Below are positions 5,180 through 10,152 of a stretch of DNA of 10,152 nt, piece by piece. This stretch comes from a bacterium (GTDB lineage Bacteria > Ratteibacteria > UBA8468). Made by a program: the position numbers and the translations under genes. The stretch covers positions 1 to 10,152 of the forward strand of contig DAOVNU010000011.1 in the NCBI GenBank assembly GCA_030630065.1, read 5' to 3'. The notes beneath the pieces are model-generated. The model did no database searches. It saw only the letters and a program-made list of their open reading frames with translations, and was not told the DNA's origin. Within the stretch, counting starts at the first letter, position 1. Each line of letters starts with the position of its first letter.

Positions 5180-6331
5180 ATGGAAAAGGTGAGAGTTGGT
5201 ATTATTGGCGTTGGTGGTATGGGAAGCGGTCACGCAAAAAATGTTAAGGAGCTTGAGGAAACAGAACTGACTGCGGTCTGTGATCTGGACCAGGAAACGG
5301 TGGATAAGCTTACTCAAGAGTATAATGTTCCGGGTTTCACCGACTATAAAGAACTCATAAAAAGCGGTCTGGTTGATGCGGTCTTTATTGCTACGCCTCA
5401 TTACTTCCATCCCGAAATTGGGATAGCGGCAATGGAGGCCGGTCTTCACTGTCTTTCGGAAAAGCCAATCGCGGTGAGTGTAAAAGAAGCCGATGCATTC
5501 CTGGAAGCAGCTAAACGCACCGGAAAGGTTTTTGGGGTAATGTATCAAACCAGAACCACTCCTGTAATCAGAAAAGCAAGAGAAATTATTGAAAGTGGAA
5601 AACTTGGTGAAATCAGGCGCACCTCAATGATTAATCCGGATTATAGATGCCAGGCATATTATGACAGCGGCACCTGGCGCGCTACCTGGTCAGGGGAGGG
5701 CGGGGGAGTCCTGATTAACCAGGCACCCCACGGAATTGACATCTTTATGCTTCTGGGCGGGATGCCATCCCGGGTAACGGCAAGAGTCAGAACAAAACTG
5801 CACAAGATTGAAGTGGAGGATGAAGCCGATGCACTCCTGGAATATCCCAATGGCGCCTGGGGTTATTATCTTGTATCTACCGACGAAGCACCTGTTGGAA
5901 AACGGATTGAAATTTCCGGAGATAAAGGGAAACTTCTCATAGAAGATGAAGTACTTAGATTCTATTCCCTAAAAACCTCTATTCCGGAATTTACGGTTGA
6001 GAATAAGGCAATGTGGGGAGGACCGGAAATTGTTGAAGAAAAACTGGAACTTCCTGAATGTGAAACCGGTCATAAAGCCATTGCCAAAAATTTTGCCCGC
6101 TGTATTTTAGAGGGAGAAAAACTTCTCGCTCCCGGAGAAGACGGCATTAAAAGTGTGGAATTCATCAATGCTATTATTCTCTCTGGAAAAAAGAATAAGC
6201 CGGTGGATATTCCCGTGAACCGGGAGGAATATGAGGAACTTCTGGAAACGCTGAAAAAAAGTTCCATACAAAAAAAGAATGTTAAGGTTCAGCGGGTCAC
6301 CGACCCCGGTCTCACTGAAAAAAGGAGTTAA
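5180..6331 (+). CDS. Gfo/Idh/MocA family NAD(P)-dependent oxidoreductase
   Basis: This is a 383-aa dehydrogenase of the glucose-fructose oxidoreductase/inositol dehydrogenase family, which usually acts on sugars, inositols or related cyclic polyols. The N-terminal Rossmann domain (about 1-125) begins VRVGIIGVGGMGSGHAKN with the GxGxxG dinucleotide loop at 10-15 and ends with the SEKPIAVS segment (93-100), where Lys95 is the conserved lysine. The C-terminal alpha/beta domain carries GGGVLINQAPHGIDIFMLLG (174-193), where His184 and Asp187 sit at the usual catalytic positions. Substrate cannot be inferred, and neighbours (flippase-like protein and an aminopeptidase) do not suggest one. The start at 5180 is chosen over 5150 because of its Shine-Dalgarno and the position of the Rossmann strand. 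The short charged C-terminal tail after about residue 360 is unremarkable. Confidence 0.92.
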   Translation: MEKVRVGIIGVGGMGSGHAKNVKELEETELTAVCDLDQETVDKLTQEYNVPGFTDYKELIKSGLVDAVFIATPHYFHPEIGIAAMEAGLHCLSEKPIAVSVKEADAFLEAAKRTGKVFGVMYQTRTTPVIRKAREIIESGKLGEIRRTSMINPDYRCQAYYDSGTWRATWSGEGGGVLINQAPHGIDIFMLLGGMPSRVTARVRTKLHKIEVEDEADALLEYPNGAWGYYLVSTDEAPVGKRIEISGDKGKLLIEDEVLRFYSLKTSIPEFTVENKAMWGGPEIVEEKLELPECETGHKAIAKNFARCILEGEKLLAPGEDGIKSVEFINAIILSGKKNKPVDIPVNREEYEELLETLKKSSIQKKNVKVQRVTDPGLTEKRS

Positions 6332-6334
6332 GAT

Positions 6335-7741
6335 ATGAAAAAGGAAAATCCTTTGGAGAAAAAATTACTTTATAAAAGAAAACTGGTCTGGGATGAATAT
6401 GACGAAAAACTGAGAAAGAATGCCTTGAAGTTCGCTGAAGGATATAAGGAATTTTTAACCGGAGGAAAAACGGAACGGGAAGCAATAACTGAAAGCACGA
6501 AAATAGCGGAGGAAGCCGGTTTTCTTTCCCTGGAGAAGTTAAAGAAGGGCTCCAAAAGAAAAAAATTTTACGCTCTTAATCGAGACAAGAATCTGGCTTT
6601 AGCGGTTTTAGGAAAAAGACCAATTTCAGAAGGAGTAAAAATTATTATTTCGCACGTTGATTCTCCTCGCCTTGATTTAAAGCCGCATCCTCTCTACGAA
6701 GACGAAAACCTGGCGTTCTTTAAAACCCACTATTACGGAGGAATCAAGAAGTATCAATGGGTAACCATTCCCCTTGCCCTGCACGGAGTGGTTATTCTAA
6801 AAAATGGCAAGAAAATAGAGGTAAATATTGGTGAAAAAAAAGAAGAGCCGGTTTTTACCATTAGCGACCTCCTGCCTCATCTTGCCGCCGACCAGATGAA
6901 GAAAACTCTGGAGAAGGGCATTGAGGGGGAGGCCTTAAATATTTTAGTGGGGGGCATCCCTTACAAAGAAAAAGAGGTAAAGGAAAGAATAAAACTAACA
7001 ATTTTACAGCATCTGAACGAGAAATATGGAATAACGGAGGAGGATTTGGTCAGCAGTGAGATTGCCGCAGTACCAGTCGGGGAAGCGAGAGACCTCGGTT
7101 TTGACAAGAGTTTAGTTCTCGCTTACGGTCAGGATGATAAAGTTTGTGCCTACAGTTCCCTGAAAGCAATCTGTGAATTACAAGAACCGCAAATTACATC
7201 CATTTGCATCTTCGTTGACAAGGAGGAAATTGGCAGCGAAGGAACGACAAGTGCTCAATCAACATTTTTCCTTTCTTTTCTCTCCAAAATATTAAGGCGC
7301 TCTCTCCCTTCCGCAGGCGAATCTCAACTGCGTGAGGTTCTTTCTTCCTCTCAAGTCATATCCGCTGATGTCAATGCCGGAATTGACCCTGCCTACAAAG
7401 ACGTTAATGAGTTAAGAAACAGTCCCAGGATTGGCTGCGGGGTTGTCCTGACAAAGTTTACCGGTAAAGGGGGGAAGTTTAACAGCAGCGAAGCAAGTCC
7501 TGAGTTTGTTGCCTATCTACGCAATCTGTTTGCCAGACGAAAGGTTATCTGGCAAACCGGAGAACTGGGAAAGATTGACAAAGGAGGCGGGGGAACGGTC
7601 GCAAAATATGTAGCCCGATATAATTGCGAAGTCATTGACTGCGGAACACCTCTCCTCTCAATGCATGCGCCATTGGAGATTGCGCATAAAGCGGATATCT
7701 ACTCCACCTATCAGGCCTATTCCGCCTTTTACAACGGATAA
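6335..7741 (+). CDS. M18 family metalloaminopeptidase
   Basis: The protein is a 468-aa di-zinc aminopeptidase of family M18 (aspartyl aminopeptidase / aminopeptidase I group), which trims N-terminal residues from peptides in the cytoplasm. Metal and catalytic motifs appear in order: SHVDSPRLDLKPHPLYE (106-122) with H107 and D109, GQDDKVCAYSSL (265-276) with D267, DKEEIGSEGTTSA (295-307) with the E297-E298 pair, SADVNAGIDP (343-352) with D345, and SMHAPLEIAHKAD (442-454) with H444. The region between about 120 and 240 is the inserted dimerisation domain of the family. All expected metal ligands are present. A good Shine-Dalgarno (AGGAG, 6323-6327) overlaps the end of the preceding gene and lies 7 nt before the ATG. 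Acidic-residue specificity, as in true aspartyl aminopeptidases, is not assured. Confidence 0.92.
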   Translation: MKKENPLEKKLLYKRKLVWDEYDEKLRKNALKFAEGYKEFLTGGKTEREAITESTKIAEEAGFLSLEKLKKGSKRKKFYALNRDKNLALAVLGKRPISEGVKIIISHVDSPRLDLKPHPLYEDENLAFFKTHYYGGIKKYQWVTIPLALHGVVILKNGKKIEVNIGEKKEEPVFTISDLLPHLAADQMKKTLEKGIEGEALNILVGGIPYKEKEVKERIKLTILQHLNEKYGITEEDLVSSEIAAVPVGEARDLGFDKSLVLAYGQDDKVCAYSSLKAICELQEPQITSICIFVDKEEIGSEGTTSAQSTFFLSFLSKILRRSLPSAGESQLREVLSSSQVISADVNAGIDPAYKDVNELRNSPRIGCGVVLTKFTGKGGKFNSSEASPEFVAYLRNLFARRKVIWQTGELGKIDKGGGGTVAKYVARYNCEVIDCGTPLLSMHAPLEIAHKADIYSTYQAYSAFYNG

Positions 7742-7744
7742 AGG
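7740..7744 (+). promoter_or_regulatory. Shine-Dalgarno that sets the trpS start
   Basis: AAAGG overlaps the stop codon of the aminopeptidase gene and lies 4 nt before the ATG at 7749. The frame is open further upstream to an ATG at 7635, but that stretch is the aminopeptidase gene read out of frame, and TrpRS proteins begin just before the (K)RILSGMRPSG segment. Confidence 0.75.
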
Positions 7745-7748
7745 CAAT

Positions 7749-8729
7749 ATGAAAAAGAGAATTTTAAGCGGGATGAGACCCTCGGGGAAACTCCATTTAG
7801 GGCATGCTGAAGGAGTTCTGAAATACTGGGCTAAATTACAGGACGAGTATGAATGCTATTATGAAATTGCGGATTTACACGCCCTTACCACCGACTATCA
7901 GGACACCTCGGAAATTAAAGAGAATATCCAGGAAATGATGGTTGATTGGCTCTGCCTTGGTCTGGACCCCAAGAAAAGTGCTCTTTTCATCCAGTCCGAG
8001 GTTCCCGAGCATTCCGAACTACATTTACTTCTTTCAATGATTGTTCCTTTACCCTGGCTGGAGCGATGTCCTACTTACAAAGAGCAATTAAAGCAGATAA
8101 AGGATAAAGATATTTCTACCTATGGATTTTTGGGTTATCCGGTGCTCCAGGCCGCAGACATTCTTCTCTACAGGGCAAATGCGGTGCCGGTAGGGGAAGA
8201 CCAACTGCCGCATTTAGAGTTGACCCGGGAAATCGTTCGTAGGTTCAACCATCTCTACAAAAAAAAGGTCTTTCCCGAACCAGGACCCCTCTTAACAAAA
8301 ACCCCTAAAATACCCGGAATAGACGGTAGGAAGATGAGTAAATCGTATCATAACTGTATTTATCTTTCCGATTCTAAAAAGGTTGTCCGGGAAAAAGTAA
8401 TGCAAATGTTTACCGACCCGAAAAGAATCCACAAAAAAGACAAAGGTCATCCTGAGGGTTGCGTTGTTTTCGCCTTTCAAGGAATCTACAATAAAGAAAG
8501 GGTATCTACAATCAAAAAAGATTGCCTCTCCGCAAAAATCGGCTGTACGGATTGTAAGAAAATTCTGTGTGAGAAACTTGTTAAGTCATTAGAACCTCTC
8601 CTTGAAAAAAGAAAAGAATTTGTTGCCCAGCCAAAGTTAATCAAGGATATCCTGAATGAAGGAAGAAAAAAAGCAGGGGAAACCGCCAGGATGACATTGC
8701 AGGAAGTAAAAGAAGCAATGAAGATATAA
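7749..8729 (+). CDS. trpS: tryptophanyl-tRNA synthetase
   Basis: TrpRS charges tRNA(Trp) with tryptophan using ATP. This 326-aa class I synthetase has the ATP-binding motifs HLGH (16-19, HIGH-type) and KMSKS (195-199). It also has SGMRPSGKLHLGHAEG (7-22), GYPVLQAADILLY (129-141) with the Trp-site residues, and VGEDQLPHLELTREI (148-162). The anticodon-binding part contains four cysteines spaced C238-x20-C259-x6-C266-x2-C269. From memory, the Thermotoga maritima enzyme binds a [4Fe-4S] cluster through C-x22-C-x6-C-x2-C near the same residues, so this enzyme probably binds a cluster too. The start at 7749 gives the usual length. It follows the aminopeptidase gene by 7 nt and precedes hisC by 14 nt. 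Confidence 0.96.
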   Translation: MKKRILSGMRPSGKLHLGHAEGVLKYWAKLQDEYECYYEIADLHALTTDYQDTSEIKENIQEMMVDWLCLGLDPKKSALFIQSEVPEHSELHLLLSMIVPLPWLERCPTYKEQLKQIKDKDISTYGFLGYPVLQAADILLYRANAVPVGEDQLPHLELTREIVRRFNHLYKKKVFPEPGPLLTKTPKIPGIDGRKMSKSYHNCIYLSDSKKVVREKVMQMFTDPKRIHKKDKGHPEGCVVFAFQGIYNKERVSTIKKDCLSAKIGCTDCKKILCEKLVKSLEPLLEKRKEFVAQPKLIKDILNEGRKKAGETARMTLQEVKEAMKI

Positions 8730-8743
8730 CTGTCATTGCAAGA

Positions 8744-9841
8744 ATGAATAATAACATTAAAAAATTAGTCAGAAAGGTGGTCTTGGACCTAAAGCCATAC
8801 CAGGGAGGAAAACCCATTTCCCAACTAAAAAGGGAAAAAGGAATTTCTCGAATTATTAAACTCGCCTCCAATGAAAATCCCTTTCCTCCGGCAAAAAAGG
8901 TGATAAAGGCATTAAGGGATTCCTTAACGAAAATCAATCTCTATCCCGACGGTAACGGTTATTATTTAAGAAATGAATTGGCCAAAAGAGCAAAATTAAA
9001 AAGAGATAACATTATCCTGGGTAATGGCTCCAGTGAAATCATCGCAATGGTTCTGGAAACATTTGTTAACCCCGGAGAAGAAGTAATTATTCCGGAGCCA
9101 TCCTTCATTATCTACAAGGGCCTCATTAAATTAAGAGATGCTGTGCCTATTTTAATTCCGCTAAAGAATTATAAACTCAATCTTCCCGGGATGCTTAAAG
9201 CAATCAACAAAAAAACAAAGATGGTTATTTTGTGCAATCCTAATAATCCCACCGGGACAATCATTAAAAAGGAGGAATTAAAAAAATTCATAAACGGAAT
9301 TTCAAAAAATATTATCATTCTTTCTGATGAGGCATATTCAGAATACGTGGAAGACAAAAAATTTGGTTCCGCTTTCCCTTATCTGAAAAGTAAGAAGAAT
9401 GTCATTATTGCCCGCACCTTTGCCAAGTCCTCCAGTTTAGCCGGTTTACGTATCGGCTACGGCATCGCAAAAACGGAGATTATCAATGAGGTGAATAAGG
9501 TGCGTCCGCCTTTTAACACCTCCTCCCTGGCGCAGGTAGCGGCTCTTACCGCCTTAAAAGATAAAGAGCACCTTAAGAGGACTAAAAAGAATAATCGGGA
9601 AGAGAAAAAATATCTTTATGAGAATTTAAAGAAATTGGGTCTTTCCATTATCCCCACACAGACCAATTTTATCTGTATCAATCTAAAAAGAGATGCTTCT
9701 GCTATCTGTCAGAGGTTAGAGAAGGAAGGGGTGATTATCCGCGCGATGTCTAATTTTAATCTGCCGGATTTCGTTCGGACTACTATTGGCACCCATCAAG
9801 AAAATGTGTTTTTTATTAAGAAATTAAAGAAAATTTTATGA
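8744..9841 (+). CDS. hisC: histidinol-phosphate aminotransferase
   Basis: HisC is a PLP-dependent class I/II aminotransferase that makes L-histidinol phosphate from imidazole acetol phosphate in histidine synthesis. Motifs are the N-terminal segment VVLDLKPYQGGKP (12-24), LASNENPFPP (40-49), LYPDGNGYYLR (66-76), GNGSSE (93-98), CNPNNPTGT (164-172), SDEAYSEY (194-201), and RTFAKSSSLAGLRIGYG (224-240), where Lys228 is the PLP-binding lysine. RTTIGT (345-350) holds the C-terminal substrate arginine R345. Length (365 aa) is typical. Some HisC-like enzymes act on aromatic amino acids, and no other his gene is visible here, so specificity is likely but not proven. The ribosome site is weak. The gene overlaps pdxJ by 4 nt (ATGA). 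Confidence 0.92.
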   Translation: MNNNIKKLVRKVVLDLKPYQGGKPISQLKREKGISRIIKLASNENPFPPAKKVIKALRDSLTKINLYPDGNGYYLRNELAKRAKLKRDNIILGNGSSEIIAMVLETFVNPGEEVIIPEPSFIIYKGLIKLRDAVPILIPLKNYKLNLPGMLKAINKKTKMVILCNPNNPTGTIIKKEELKKFINGISKNIIILSDEAYSEYVEDKKFGSAFPYLKSKKNVIIARTFAKSSSLAGLRIGYGIAKTEIINEVNKVRPPFNTSSLAQVAALTALKDKEHLKRTKKNNREEKKYLYENLKKLGLSIIPTQTNFICINLKRDASAICQRLEKEGVIIRAMSNFNLPDFVRTTIGTHQENVFFIKKLKKIL

Positions 9842-10152
9842 ACAATACAGTCATTCTGAGCGGAGCGAAGAATCTCTTAGGCGTAAACATTGACCATATT
9901 GCCACCCTGCGGCAGGCAAGAAGAGGGGAAGAACCTGACCCGGTAAAAGGAGCAAAGGTTGTGGAAGAGGCCGGGGCGAATTCCATTGTCTGCCATCTGC
10001 GTGAGGATAGACGCCATATTCAGGATAAGGACCTTTTTCTTCTAAAAGAACGGCTGGAAATTCCTTTGAATCTGGAGATGGCGGCAAACGAAGAAATAAT
10101 CAAAATTGCCCTGAAAGTGCAACCCTATCAGGTAACCCTTGTCCCGGAAAAA
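9838..10152 (+). CDS. pdxJ: pyridoxine 5'-phosphate synthase, N-terminal part (runs off the window)
   Basis: PdxJ condenses 1-deoxy-D-xylulose 5-phosphate with 3-amino-2-oxopropyl phosphate to give pyridoxine 5'-phosphate, the last ring-forming step of DXP-dependent vitamin B6 synthesis. The 105 codons present show the hallmark LGVNIDHIATLRQAR (14-28), EEPDPVKGA (31-39), VCHLREDRRHIQD (51-63) and NLEMAANEE (78-86), which includes a catalytic Glu region. The C-terminal half of the TIM barrel lies outside the window. The ATG overlaps the hisC stop (ATGA). Normal PdxJ proteins start only a few residues before LGVNIDHIATLR, but here about ten extra residues (TVILSGAKNL) come from a repeat at 9850-9876. 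Placing it after hisC puts PLP supply next to a PLP enzyme, but this may be chance. Confidence 0.95.
   Translation, partial: MNNTVILSGAKNLLGVNIDHIATLRQARRGEEPDPVKGAKVVEEAGANSIVCHLREDRRHIQDKDLFLLKERLEIPLNLEMAANEEIIKIALKVQPYQVTLVPEK
9850..9876 (+). repeat. short palindromic dispersed-type repeat forming the pdxJ N-terminus
   Basis: These 27 nt begin GTCATTCTGAGCGG and end GCGAAGAATCTC, with ATTCT (9853-9857) facing AGAAT (9869-9873). I recognise this as very close to a short repeat found in many unrelated bacterial genomes, which when read in this frame yields the peptide VILSxAKNL. Here it is translated in frame right after the pdxJ start and directly before the conserved LGVNIDHIATLR. The identification as a dispersed repeat rests on recall, because only one copy lies in this window. 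Confidence 0.7.

Noticed and set aside
619..5548. Open reading frames on the minus strand, such as 5066-5548, 3851-4192 and 2315-2671
   Set aside because: They lie opposite well-supported genes, have no recognisable protein family, and are explained as antisense shadows.
6294..6306. Small hairpin GGGTC-ACC-GACCC near the end of the Gfo/Idh/MocA gene
   Set aside because: Only five pairs, no T-run, and inside coding sequence; not supported as a terminator.
7216..7221. TTGACA inside the M18 aminopeptidase gene as an internal promoter
   Set aside because: It encodes the conserved VDKEE metal motif region, and I found no convincing -10 box at proper spacing.
7635..7748. Earlier in-frame start for trpS at 7635
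   Set aside because: The extra 38 residues are the aminopeptidase C-terminal coding region read in another frame. TrpRS begins at the MKKRILSG segment with its own AAAGG site.
9851..10087. Minus-strand ORF opposite the beginning of pdxJ
   Set aside because: The plus strand encodes clear PdxJ motifs over the same bases.

Overview
This window is a compact bacterial stretch of metabolic and housekeeping genes. Every recognisable gene lies on the + strand. Base composition is moderately AT-rich by eye. Shine-Dalgarno sites, ATGA overlaps, an FMN riboswitch and NusB all mark it as bacterial. The phylum cannot be fixed from sequence alone. An uncultured, probably anaerobic candidate-phylum bacterium is a reasonable guess, supported weakly by a TrpRS that carries an iron-sulfur-type cysteine motif and by short palindromic repeats inside genes.

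Layout. Positions 1-169 hold the C-terminal end of a gene that probably encodes a class II aldolase/adducin-family protein. Its stop codon lies inside a long imperfect hairpin (159-220). A near-consensus sigma-70 promoter (226-254) follows. Next come a complete FMN riboswitch (262-378) and an intrinsic terminator (391-418) whose U-tract runs directly into the ribD start codon. Downstream is the riboflavin cluster ribD-ribE-ribBA-ribH, which covers every committed step from GTP and ribulose 5-phosphate to riboflavin except the dephosphorylation step. It is followed by nusB, a multi-pass flippase-like membrane protein, a Gfo/Idh/MocA oxidoreductase, an M18 aminopeptidase, trpS, hisC and the start of pdxJ, which runs off the right edge. 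No gap between genes from ribD to pdxJ exceeds 30 nt, and no terminator was seen between them. A single riboswitch-headed transcript of about 9.7 kb is therefore possible, although internal promoters cannot be excluded.

The biochemistry is ordinary, and I see no defence system, mobile element, CRISPR array or novel enzyme cluster. The unusual material is at smaller scale. (1) ribE carries a 42-nt in-frame, GC-rich, palindrome-containing insertion bounded by 9-nt direct repeats; it adds 14 residues. (2) The pdxJ N-terminus is built from a second short palindromic repeat that encodes VILSGAKNL. Both look like dispersed repeats that have become protein-coding. (3) The ribE stop is preceded by a perfect A-AAA-AAA slippery heptamer, and a -1 shift there lands exactly on the ribBA AUG. 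(4) The ribD Shine-Dalgarno is in the loop of the riboswitch terminator. (5) TrpRS has a C-x20-C-x6-C-x2-C motif like that of the [4Fe-4S] TrpRS of Thermotoga. (6) RibD has Phe where its deaminase motif normally has His.
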